From Streptomyces sp. NRRL F-525 (GTDB lineage: Bacteria; Actinomycetota; Actinomycetes; Streptomycetales; Streptomycetaceae), in the NCBI RefSeq assembly GCF_000716605.1, contig NZ_JNXE01000003.1:310001-374000 (forward strand): a stretch of DNA of 64,000 bases. Reading direction: 5' to 3'. A model generated the notes under the pieces. The model had not been told where the DNA came from, made no database searches, and saw nothing but the letters and a program-made list of their open reading frames with translations. Position numbers and translations under genes: made by a program. Positions 16,174 to 23,463 of the stretch are shown piece after piece; position 1 is the first letter of the stretch, and each line of letters starts with the position of its first letter.

Positions 16174-17511
16174 TCAAGGGGTACGGGTCAGGAGTTGGCC
16201 CTTCGGGTCGGTGAACTCGCCGTCCAGCACGATGCGTTCGCCGCGCAGCCAGGTCGACTTCACGACTCCGCAGAGGGTCTTTCCGGCGTACGCCGTGACG
16301 CGGTTGCGGTGTTGGAGGGCCGCCGGGTCCACGGTGAACGTCTCGTCGGGGGCGAGGACCGCGAAGTCGGCGTCGCGGCCCGCCTCAATGGCGCCCTTCT
16401 GGTCAAGTCCCGCCAGCTGTGCGGTCCTTGACGACATCCAGCGGACGACGTCCGTGAGGTCGTGGCCGCGCTTGCGGGCCTCCGTCCACACCGCGGCGAG
16501 GCTGAGCTGGAGGCCTGAGATGCCGCCCCACGCGGTGGCGAAGTCGTCGGTCTTCAGGTCGGCCGTCGAGGGCGAGTGGTCCGTCACCACGCAGTCGATC
16601 GTGCCGTCGGCCAGCGCCTGCCACAGCAGGTCCTGGTTGGCGGACTCGCGGATCGGCGGGCAGCACTTGAACTCGCTTGCGCCGTCCGGGACTTCCTCCG
16701 CCGTGAGGGTGAGGTAGTGGGGGCACGTCTCGACGGTGATGCGGACGCCCTCCGCCTTGGCGGCGGCGATGAGCGGGAGTGCGTCCGACGAGGACAGGTG
16801 CAGCACGTGCACGCGCGCGTTGAGGCGCTTCGCCTGCGCGATCAGCCCCGCGATGGCCGTGTCCTCGGCGTCGCGCGGGCGGCTCGCGAGGAAGTCGGCG
16901 TACTTGGGGCCGCCCTGCTGCGGGGCCGCCTCGAGGTGGTGCGGGTCCTCCGCGTGGACGATGAGCAGGCCGTCGAATCCGGCGATCTCGGCCAGGGACA
17001 GGGCGAGTTGGTCCTGGTCCAGGTGCGGGAACTCGTCCACGCCGGATGGGGACAGGAACGCCTTGAAGCCGAAGACGCCGGCGTCGTGCAGCGGGCGCAG
17101 GTCCTTGACGTTGTCGGGCAGGGCGCCGCCCCAGAAGCCGACGTCCATGTGGGCCTTCTCCGCGGCGACTCGCTGCTTCGTACGGAGGTTGTCGACCGTC
17201 GTCGTCGGCGGGAGGGAGTTGAGCGGCATGTCGATGAGCGTGGTGATGCCACCGGCCGCCGCCGCGCGCGTCGCGGTCCAGAAGCCCTCCCAGTGGGTGC
17301 GGCCGGGGTCGTTCACGTGCACATGCGTGTCGACCAGGCCGGGCAGCAGGACGTCGTCGCCGAAGTCCTCGAACCGTGCCCCGGACGGGACTTGGGCGTC
17401 GTACGGGAGGACGGCCGTGATCTTCCCCCCGGCGACCGCGACCGCCGCCGCGCGTGTCCCCTCGGGAGTGATGACACGTGTTGAGCGCACCACCAGTTCA
17501 GCGTCGGACAC
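16174..17511 (-). CDS. allB: Allantoinase
   Basis: Metal-dependent cyclic amidohydrolase that opens the hydantoin ring of allantoin to give allantoate. Length is 445 residues. The metal motif is DTHVHVND (about residue 60), the carboxylated Lys lies in [12 protein letters not shown], further His ligands lie in VHAED and HVLHLSSSD, and the catalytic Asp lies in [17 protein letters not shown] is also conserved. The GTG at 17511 has an AGAGGGG ribosome site. It is the first gene of the allB-alc operon and divergent from the IclR-type regulator. The 291-bp intergenic region carries two pairs of operator-like sites plus a separate palindrome. Confidence 0.95.
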   Translation of the reverse strand: MSDAELVVRSTRVITPEGTRAAAVAVAGGKITAVLPYDAQVPSGARFEDFGDDVLLPGLVDTHVHVNDPGRTHWEGFWTATRAAAAGGITTLIDMPLNSLPPTTTVDNLRTKQRVAAEKAHMDVGFWGGALPDNVKDLRPLHDAGVFGFKAFLSPSGVDEFPHLDQDQLALSLAEIAGFDGLLIVHAEDPHHLEAAPQQGGPKYADFLASRPRDAEDTAIAGLIAQAKRLNARVHVLHLSSSDALPLIAAAKAEGVRITVETCPHYLTLTAEEVPDGASEFKCCPPIRESANQDLLWQALADGTIDCVVTDHSPSTADLKTDDFATAWGGISGLQLSLAAVWTEARKRGHDLTDVVRWMSSRTAQLAGLDQKGAIEAGRDADFAVLAPDETFTVDPAALQHRNRVTAYAGKTLCGVVKSTWLRGERIVLDGEFTDPKGQLLTRTP

Positions 17512-17558
17512 CCGGACCCCTCTCTGCCACCGTCGTCGCTTCCGTCACTTCCGTTTAC

Positions 17559-17593
17559 TTCCGAGAAACGGGATTTACTTCCACGTAACGGAA
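17559..17593. promoter_or_regulatory. Paired IclR-type operator sites before allB
   Basis: TTCCGAGAAACGGGA (17559-17573) and TTCCACGTAACGGAA (17579-17593) are 15-bp imperfect palindromes with starts 20 bp apart, about 48-82 bp upstream of the allantoinase start. They share the form TTCCR-N5-YRGAA with sites before four other genes in this window. AllR is the probable binder, by inference from context. Confidence 0.7.
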
Positions 17594-17610
17594 TTCAACT
17601 TTCTGTTGAA
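17594..17610. promoter_or_regulatory. 17-bp palindrome TTCAAC-N5-GTTGAA before allB
   Basis: A perfect 6-bp arm palindrome directly abuts the allB-side operator pair. Matching elements lie before the uricase operon (45433-45449) and catalase (52198-52214), suggesting a second, shared regulator. Confidence 0.55.
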
Positions 17611-17686
17611 GGAGTCTTCACTCCCGCTCCCGTACCGTCAAGGGCACACTTCTCCACGATGCGCCCCATCCGCACACTCTGGACGT

Positions 17687-17722
17687 TTCCACAAAGCGGA
17701 ATTAAACTTCCGGCAAGCAGAA
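17687..17722. promoter_or_regulatory. Paired IclR-type operator sites before allR
   Basis: TTCCACAAAGCGGAA (17687-17701) and TTCCGGCAAGCAGAA (17708-17722) have starts 21 bp apart, 81-116 bp upstream of the regulator start. This would permit autoregulation. Confidence 0.65.
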
Positions 17723-17802
17723 CGTAGCTACGCACAGGCGGGGAGTCAACCGACCCCCGGGTAGGCTTCAGCCCTTCCCGCCCGTGCCGAAAGGAACGCG
17801 CC

Positions 17803-18597
17803 GTGCCGCCGTCCAGCGTGAGCAGCACCGACTCCACCAAGTCCGCCACGGGTGGTGTCCAGTCCCTCGAGCGCGCCTTCGACCTGCTGGAGCGGATGGC
17901 CGACGCGGGCGGCGAGGTCGGCCTGAGCGAGCTCTCCGCGAGCAGCGGCCTCCCGCTCCCCACCATCCACCGCCTGATGCGCACGCTCGTGGTCTGCGGT
18001 TACGTCCGCCAGCAGGCGAACCGCCGGTACGCGCTCGGCCCGCGCCTGATCCGCCTCGGCGAGTCCGCGTCCCGGCTGCTCGGCACCTGGGCCCGCCCCT
18101 ACCTCGCCCGACTGGTCGAGGAGACCGGCGAGACGGCGAACATGGCGCTGCTCGACGGCGACGAGATCGTGTACGTCGCGCAGGTGCCGTCCAAGCACTC
18201 GATGCGCATGTTCACCGAGGTCGGCCGCCGCGTCCTCCCGCACTCCACCGGCGTCGGCAAGGCCCTCCTCGCCAACACCCCGGACAACGAGGTGCGCGCG
18301 CTGCTAGCCCGCACCGGCATGCCCGCGGCCACCGAGAAGACGATCACCACGCCGGACGGTTTCCTCGCGGCGCTGGAGGACGTGCGCCGCCTCGGCTACG
18401 CGATCGACGACAACGAGCAGGAGATCGGCGTGCGCTGCCTCGCCGTCTCCGTGCCCAACTCCCCCACCGCCGCCGCGATTTCGATCTCGGGCCCGGCGGG
18501 CCGGGTCACCGAGTCGGCGACCGACAAGATCGTGCCGGTGCTCCAGCAGGTGGCCGGCGAACTGTCGGAGGCACTGGCCAGCCAGAACCCCGCGTGA
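17803..18597 (+). CDS. allR: IclR-family transcriptional regulator, AllR type
   Basis: Winged-helix repressor family protein of 264 residues. The N-terminal HTH is visible (GLSELSASSGLPLPTIHRLMRTLVVCGY, split here only for description; about residues 40-70). The C-terminal effector domain shows NMALLDGDEIVYVAQVPS, PHSTGVGKALLA and GYAIDDNEQEIGVRCLA. It is divergent from allantoinase-allantoicase. From memory, the S. coelicolor protein at this position, AllR, represses allantoin and glyoxylate genes until pathway intermediates bind. The gene symbol is given on that synteny. The 3' end overlaps the next gene by 4 nt. Confidence 0.85.
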   Translation: MPPSSVSSTDSTKSATGGVQSLERAFDLLERMADAGGEVGLSELSASSGLPLPTIHRLMRTLVVCGYVRQQANRRYALGPRLIRLGESASRLLGTWARPYLARLVEETGETANMALLDGDEIVYVAQVPSKHSMRMFTEVGRRVLPHSTGVGKALLANTPDNEVRALLARTGMPAATEKTITTPDGFLAALEDVRRLGYAIDDNEQEIGVRCLAVSVPNSPTAAAISISGPAGRVTESATDKIVPVLQQVAGELSEALASQNPA

Positions 18598-19295
18598 GCG
18601 GCGGGCAGTTCTGGCCGGGCCTCTACACCGACCGGCACGGCACCGAGGCCGTCGTCTTCGAGACGGACGGCCGGGAGCTGATCCGTACGACGATCCGGGG
18701 CGTCCGCTTCGAGGGCTCCAACATGGACGACCTCGGCGCGCTCGGCGGCGACCCCCCGGACACCCCGTTCGCCTTCTTCGACGGGGCGTTGTGCTCCTGC
18801 CTGTTGGAGTGGGAGGTGCCGCTGTCCGTCGCGGTCGAGGGGCAGGGCGTGCGTACGGCGGTGCTGGACTGCGCGCTACGGCTCGGCGGCCCGGCCGGAC
18901 CCGGGCGCGGTCTTGACGCGGAGACGCTGACCACGACCCTGCGCCTGGACGGGCACGAGTACCGCAACGCCGAAGGCGACGACGACTTCGAGGACGCGCT
19001 GAACGAGATCCAGCGTCAACTCCCGTCAGGGGTACGGCTCCGGGCTTGTATCGCGTGCGCCTGGTCCGACTACCACCCAATAGGACACGGGCTGACGGGC
19101 GACCTGGCCTGCTTCCGTACCGCCAAGGACATCTACCGGCTGGTCGAGGGCAAACGCGGCCCGGACAACATCTTCGACGCCTGGGACTCGCGCACCGAAT
19201 TCGTCCAGGAGACCTGGCTCTGCGGGGAGTTCGAGCACCGGACAGCCACGCACACGGGCTACCGGGGACCTTTCCCGGCGCCCGCGTGGCCGTGA
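18594..19295 (+). CDS. Uncharacterised protein coupled to allR (possibly DUF6304)
   Basis: A 233-residue soluble acidic protein that starts with a GTG overlapping the allR stop. It has an N-terminal WPGLYTDRHGTEAVVFE and a central acidic patch (EGDDDFEDALNEIQ). A conserved-looking C-terminal region has CACAWSDYHP-like spacing (here CIACAWSDYHPIGHG), DLACFRTAKD and WLCGEFEHR. I believe this is the family called DUF6304, but that is from memory. There is no signal peptide or membrane segment. Translational coupling suggests a link to AllR control or to the same nutrient response, but no function can be stated. Confidence 0.7.
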   Translation: MSGGQFWPGLYTDRHGTEAVVFETDGRELIRTTIRGVRFEGSNMDDLGALGGDPPDTPFAFFDGALCSCLLEWEVPLSVAVEGQGVRTAVLDCALRLGGPAGPGRGLDAETLTTTLRLDGHEYRNAEGDDDFEDALNEIQRQLPSGVRLRACIACAWSDYHPIGHGLTGDLACFRTAKDIYRLVEGKRGPDNIFDAWDSRTEFVQETWLCGEFEHRTATHTGYRGPFPAPAWP

Positions 19296-19296
19296 A

Positions 19297-19590
19297 CTAG
19301 CCCTGCCCGCCCCGGGGTTGACCGAACAGGTCCACCGCGTTGCGTACGTCCGTCAGACCCCGCGCGAGAGCGCTCACGGAGCCGATCGCACCGGCGATCA
19401 GGAGCAACGAGCGGCGCAGGCGCGGGATTTCGGGGACGCCGTCGATGGTCATCGCGGCCAGCGCCGCGAGTTCGTCCTCCGCGATGACACGGTCGGGGAA
19501 CTCGGCCGGATGCGCGGCGAGTTCGCGGCGCAACCGGGACACCGCGGTCCGCAGTTCCGCCACCCTCGGATCCTCGTCACTGCCGGTCAC
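19297..19590 (-). CDS. Small helical protein, DUF5955 type
   Basis: A 97-residue, mostly helical, Ala/Leu/Arg-rich protein: RVAELRTAVSRLRRELAAHPAEF, then IAEDELAALAAM, then RLRRSLLLIAGAIGSVSALARGLTDVRNAV. I recall Streptomyces homologues listed as DUF5955. The GTG at 19590 is chosen because an AGAGG ribosome site precedes it. Longer in-frame starts have none and add a low-complexity extension. It converges with the allR-linked gene with a single base between stops. The function is unknown; a coiled-coil interaction role is conceivable. Confidence 0.65.
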   Translation of the reverse strand: MTGSDEDPRVAELRTAVSRLRRELAAHPAEFPDRVIAEDELAALAAMTIDGVPEIPRLRRSLLLIAGAIGSVSALARGLTDVRNAVDLFGQPRGGQG

Positions 19591-19805
19591 TGACCTCTGC
19601 CCCAAGCTCCGCAACACAGCTCTCCCCCCTCGCACGTCGTCGTGCGCAAGAACTTTGTGATCCCGCCGCGTACCCCGCAACACTGGTCGGGCGCCGAGGG
19701 ACGCGGGCAAGTAAACGCCACCCGGTGCGGGGCGCGCCACTCCGGGGACCGAAATTAAGTAGGAGGATTCCGTCCGGTCGCCGCCGCGTCAGGTATGCAG
19801 GACGC

Positions 19806-20405
19806 ATGACGCGAAACGAAGACCAGGTCGCCGGGCTGCTGCTCGCCGCGGGAGGCGGCCGACGGCTCGGCGGGCGGCCCAAGGCGCTGCTACGGCACAG
19901 GGGGCGGCCCCTCGTGGAGCACGCGGTCGGGGTCCTGCGCGCGGCCGGCCTCACCCGCGTCCACGTGGTCCTGGGGGCGCGCGCCGACGCCGTACGGGAG
20001 CAGGCGGAGCTGGCCGGGTGCGCGGTCGTGGAGAACCCGGAGTGGGAGCAGGGGATGGGGTCCTCGCTGCGGGCGGGGCTCGACTCGCTCGCCGGGACGG
20101 GGGCGCGGGCGGCGCTCGTGTCGCTCGTCGACCAGCCCGGGATCGGCGCGGAGGCGGTGGCGCGGGTGCTCGGCGGATTCACGGACGAGGACTCCCTCGT
20201 CTCGGCCGCCTACGACGGGGTACGCGGCCATCCGGTGCTGTTCGGTGCCGCGCACTGGGCCGGGATCGCCGAGAGCGCGACCGGGGACCGGGGGGCGCGG
20301 GCGTACCTCAAGGCGCACGCGGACGCGGTCGCGCTCGTCGAGTGCGGGGATGCGGCCGAGCCGTACGACATCGACACTGAGGCGGATCTCATCCACCTTG
20401 AGTGA
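19806..20405 (+). CDS. MobA-like molybdenum-cofactor nucleotidyltransferase
   Basis: NTP transferase-fold protein of 199 residues, similar to MocA/MobA cytidylyl- or guanylyltransferases that finish molybdenum cofactors. It has the N-terminal nucleotide loop GLLLAAGGGRRLGGRPKALL, VLGARADAV, ENPEWEQGMGSSLRAGL and VSLVDQPGI with the metal-binding Asp. The C-terminal YDIDTEADL is the second metal motif. In purine clusters such genes mature the cofactor of xanthine dehydrogenase, which is not in this window. It lies between the allR group and malate synthase in the same direction as the latter. Confidence 0.85.
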   Translation: MTRNEDQVAGLLLAAGGGRRLGGRPKALLRHRGRPLVEHAVGVLRAAGLTRVHVVLGARADAVREQAELAGCAVVENPEWEQGMGSSLRAGLDSLAGTGARAALVSLVDQPGIGAEAVARVLGGFTDEDSLVSAAYDGVRGHPVLFGAAHWAGIAESATGDRGARAYLKAHADAVALVECGDAAEPYDIDTEADLIHLE

Positions 20406-20453
20406 GCGGAGTGGCACCGAGCGCCACTTTGACTCGATCCGGAGAATCTCGAC

Positions 20454-20507
20454 GTCAACAAACCATTGAACTTCCACGATGAGGAAACTAGTATCCACTG
20501 TTCAGAA
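20454..20507. promoter_or_regulatory. Operator-like sites before malate synthase
   Basis: TTCCACGATGAGGAA (20472-20486) and ATCCACTGTTCAGAA (20493-20507), with starts 21 bp apart, match the paired IclR-type pattern 80-117 bp before aceB. Just upstream, GTCAACAAACCATTGAA (20454-20470) is a two-mismatch version of the second palindrome type. Confidence 0.6.
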
Positions 20508-20588
20508 GCGCCCGACGGCCCCTCGGGTGCTCCCAGCCCTACCCGGGTCACCTGGCACCCGGTGCCACGCTGAAGGAAGTGACAGTTC

Positions 20589-22211
20589 ATGTCCGCACCA
20601 GCGCCGTCCTCGCCGGTCATCGTCGACGCCGAACCCCTGCCCCGGCAGGACGAGGTCCTCACCGCCGAGGCCCTCGCCTTCGTGGCCGAGCTGCACCGCC
20701 GGTTCACGCCCCGCCGGGCCGGACTCCTCGCCCGCCGGGCCGAGCGCCGCGCGGAGATCGCCCGCACCTCCACCCTCGACTTCCTCCCGGAGACGGCCGC
20801 GATCCGCGCCGACGACTCCTGGAAGGTGGCCCCCTCCCCCGCCGCCCTGAACGACCGGCGGGTCGAGATCACCGGCCCCACCGACCGCAAGATGACGATC
20901 AACGCCTTGAACTCGGGCGCGAAGATCTGGCTCGCGGACTTCGAGGACGCCTCGGCGCCGACGTGGGAGAACGTCGTCACCGGCCAGCTCAACCTGATCG
21001 ACGCCTACACCCGCGCGATCGACTTCACCGACCCCAACTCCGGTAAGTCGTACGCCTTGAAGGCCGAGGACGAGCTGGCGACCGTGGTCATGCGTCCACG
21101 CGGCTGGCACCTCAACGAGCGGCACCTCCTGGTGGACGGTGAGCAAGTCCCGGGCGCCTTCGTGGACTTCGGGCTGTACTTCTTCCACAACGCGCAGCGG
21201 CTGCTGGACCTCGGGAAGGGCCCGTACTTCTACCTCCCGAAGACCGAGTCGCACCTCGAAGCCCGGCTGTGGAACGACGTGTTCGTCTTCGCGCAGGACT
21301 ACGTCGGCGTCCCGCAGGGCAGCGTCCGCGCGACCGTGCTGATCGAGACGATCACCGCCGCGTACGAGATGGAGGAGATCCTCTACGAACTCCGCGACCA
21401 CGCCTCGGGGTTGAACGCGGGACGCTGGGACTACCTCTTCTCCATCGTGAAGAACTTCCGTGACGGCGGGCCCAAGTTCGTCCTCCCGGACCGCAACGCG
21501 GTGACGATGACGGCCCCGTTCATGCGGGCGTACACCGAACTCCTCGTCCGCACCTGCCACAAGCGCGGGGCGCACGCGATCGGCGGCATGGCGGCGTTCA
21601 TCCCGTCCCGCCGTGACGAGGAGGTCAACAAGGTCGCCTTCGAGAAGGTCAAGGCGGACAAGGACCGTGAGGCCGGGGACGGTTTCGACGGCTCCTGGGT
21701 GGCCCACCCCGACCTGGTGCCGATCGCCATGGCCTCCTTCGACGCGGTGCTCGGCGAGAAGCCGAACCAGAAGGACCGGCTGCGCGAGGACGTCGACGTC
21801 AAGGCGGCCGACCTGATCGCCGTGGACTCGCTGCACGCTAAGCCGACGTACCCCGGACTCGTCAACGCCGTTCAGGTGGGCATCCGTTACATCGAGGCGT
21901 GGCTGCGCGGGCTTGGCGCGGTCGCCATCTTCAACCTGATGGAGGACGCGGCCACCGCCGAGATCTCGCGCTCGCAGATCTGGCAGTGGATCAACGCGGG
22001 CGTCGAGTTCGAGAACGGCGAGAAGGCGACTCCCGAGCTGGCGCGGAAGGTTGCCGCCGAGGAGCTGGAGAACATCCGCGCGGAGATCGGCGCGGACGCC
22101 TTCGCCGCGGGCCACTGGCAGCAGGCCCACGACCTCCTCCTGGAGGTCGCGCTGGACGACAACTACGCGGACTTCCTGACGCTGCCCGCGTACGAGCAGC
22201 TGCGGGGCTGA
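20589..22211 (+). CDS. aceB: Malate synthase A
   Basis: Condenses glyoxylate with acetyl-CoA to malate; here it drains glyoxylate made from ureides. At 540 residues it has the usual length of the short A isoform. Visible motifs are WLADFEDASAPTW, VVMRPRGWHLNERH, YFYLPKTESHLEARLW, ATVLIETITAAYEMEEILYEL (the catalytic Glu region, described in part) and GGMAAFIPSRRDEEVN. The catalytic Asp lies in FNLMEDAATAEISRSQIWQW. It is transcribed alone, with operator-like pairs upstream, consistent with belonging to the allantoin regulon and not to an acetate glyoxylate bypass. No isocitrate lyase gene is present in the window. Confidence 0.96.
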   Translation: MSAPAPSSPVIVDAEPLPRQDEVLTAEALAFVAELHRRFTPRRAGLLARRAERRAEIARTSTLDFLPETAAIRADDSWKVAPSPAALNDRRVEITGPTDRKMTINALNSGAKIWLADFEDASAPTWENVVTGQLNLIDAYTRAIDFTDPNSGKSYALKAEDELATVVMRPRGWHLNERHLLVDGEQVPGAFVDFGLYFFHNAQRLLDLGKGPYFYLPKTESHLEARLWNDVFVFAQDYVGVPQGSVRATVLIETITAAYEMEEILYELRDHASGLNAGRWDYLFSIVKNFRDGGPKFVLPDRNAVTMTAPFMRAYTELLVRTCHKRGAHAIGGMAAFIPSRRDEEVNKVAFEKVKADKDREAGDGFDGSWVAHPDLVPIAMASFDAVLGEKPNQKDRLREDVDVKAADLIAVDSLHAKPTYPGLVNAVQVGIRYIEAWLRGLGAVAIFNLMEDAATAEISRSQIWQWINAGVEFENGEKATPELARKVAAEELENIRAEIGADAFAAGHWQQAHDLLLEVALDDNYADFLTLPAYEQLRG

Positions 22212-22235
22212 CCCTCAACAGGCGTCAGGATCAGC

Positions 22236-22523
22236 TCACTTGTCCGAGTGGCCCAGGGACTTTCCCGGGGCCACTCGGTCGCGTACGAGCTTCTTCACGG
22301 CCGTGGGTTCGGGGAAGCCCTGCTCACGCCGGTCCCACACCACTTCGTCATTGACGCGGACGACGAAGACACCGCCGGTGCCGGGCTTCAGGGAGAGTTC
22401 CGTCAACTCGGTCTCGAAGGTGGTGAGAAGCTCCTGCGCCAGCCAGGCCGCGCGGGGCAGCCAACGGCACTGGGTGCAGTACTCGATCTGTACGCGGTTC
22501 TCCACGAGGGCGTCGTCCGTCAT
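22236..22523 (-). CDS. SelT/SelW/SelH-like thioredoxin-fold protein
   Basis: A 95-residue protein of the Rdx family. The redox motif is CTQC (VQIEYCTQCRWLPRA), where animal SelW has Cys-x-x-Sec. The body (LSLKPGTGGVFVVRVNDEVVWDRR, GFPEPTAVKKLVRD) matches bacterial Cys-containing versions. It probably acts as a small thiol oxidoreductase in the cytoplasm; the partner is unknown. The ATG at 22523 overlaps the stop of the HipA-like gene by 4 nt, so the two are translated together. Confidence 0.85.
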   Translation of the reverse strand: MTDDALVENRVQIEYCTQCRWLPRAAWLAQELLTTFETELTELSLKPGTGGVFVVRVNDEVVWDRREQGFPEPTAVKKLVRDRVAPGKSLGHSDK

Positions 22524-23443
22524 CCGAGGTGCACCGACCAATCCTGTTCCGCCGCCGGCTTGCCGTGCAGGTCGGGGACCCGCTTGAGCCAACTCGGGCG
22601 GCCCTGCTGTGTCTTCGCCGCGCGGAGGGCCTCCTCGGCGGCGCGTTCCTCCCGGCTGGGGAAGTCGGTGGGGAGCCAGGCCGCAGAGGCCCGCACGCGC
22701 GCGTGGAGGTAGGCGACGTACGCCTCCCGTACGGCGTCGGGTGCCGCGAAGCCCGGTTCGCCGGCCAGCCAGGCGTCCGGCACCTCGGCGGTGATCCGGC
22801 GCAGCAGCTCCTCGGTCACCTTGGGCGCCAACTCGGCGTCGGCGGCACGGGTGTCGGGGCCGTAATGACCAAGAGCGTGATGACGGAAGTCGTAGGACTT
22901 CGCAGGGTCGGCGCCGTCCCAGCGGTGGTGGAAGACGAGGGCGGCGCCGTGGTCGATGAGCCACAGGCGCGGGGGTGCGATGCCGAGCGTGGGCCAGATC
23001 ATCAGGTTCGAACTGTGCACCGTGCGGTCGACGTTGACGGTCAACGCGTCGAGCCAGACGATCTTCCCGGCCTCCAGCGGGTCGACCGTGCACCGGGCGG
23101 CGATCTCCGGGGTGAAGTCCCGGGCGCCCGGCAGAAAGTCCATGCCGAGGTTCAGACCGGCGCTCGCGCTGTGCAGGTCCCGCACCTCCTGGTGGGGTTC
23201 CTCGTCGGCGATCTCCGGGTCGAAGTGCACGAGCACCAGCTCGGGGAAGCGCAGCCCGAGGGCGCGGGCCAGCTCCCCGACGATCACCTCGGCGACCAGC
23301 GCCTTGCGGCCCTGCGCGGAGCCGCTGAACTTGACGACGTACGTGCCGAGGTCATCGGCCTCGACGACCCCGGGGACGGAACCGCCGGAGCGCAGGGGCT
23401 CGATGTAGCGGGTCGCGGTGACCTCTCTCAGCATGTCCGGCAT
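22520..23443 (-). CDS. HipA-family kinase-like protein
   Basis: A 307-residue protein with the HipA/PI4K-like fold found in many actinobacteria. It has VVKFSGSAQGRKALVAEVIVGEL (ATP-binding Lys in the first strand), then LDALTVNVDRTVHSSNLMIW (an HD-N-type catalytic region, here VNVDRT..NLM) and LWLIDHGAALVF (DHG metal site). It is not accompanied by a HipB antitoxin, so a classical toxin role is unlikely. It is coupled to the SelW-like gene. The start is an ATG at 23443, with a second in-frame ATG 9 nt later; neither has a clear ribosome site. Confidence 0.8.
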   Translation of the reverse strand: MPDMLREVTATRYIEPLRSGGSVPGVVEADDLGTYVVKFSGSAQGRKALVAEVIVGELARALGLRFPELVLVHFDPEIADEEPHQEVRDLHSASAGLNLGMDFLPGARDFTPEIAARCTVDPLEAGKIVWLDALTVNVDRTVHSSNLMIWPTLGIAPPRLWLIDHGAALVFHHRWDGADPAKSYDFRHHALGHYGPDTRAADAELAPKVTEELLRRITAEVPDAWLAGEPGFAAPDAVREAYVAYLHARVRASAAWLPTDFPSREERAAEEALRAAKTQQGRPSWLKRVPDLHGKPAAEQDWSVHLG

Positions 23444-23463
23444 GAAACGAGCATAGAGGCAGG

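Noticed and set aside
22520..23443. HipBA toxin-antitoxin module
   Set aside because: The partner gene is a SelW-like redox protein, not a HipB HTH antitoxin.
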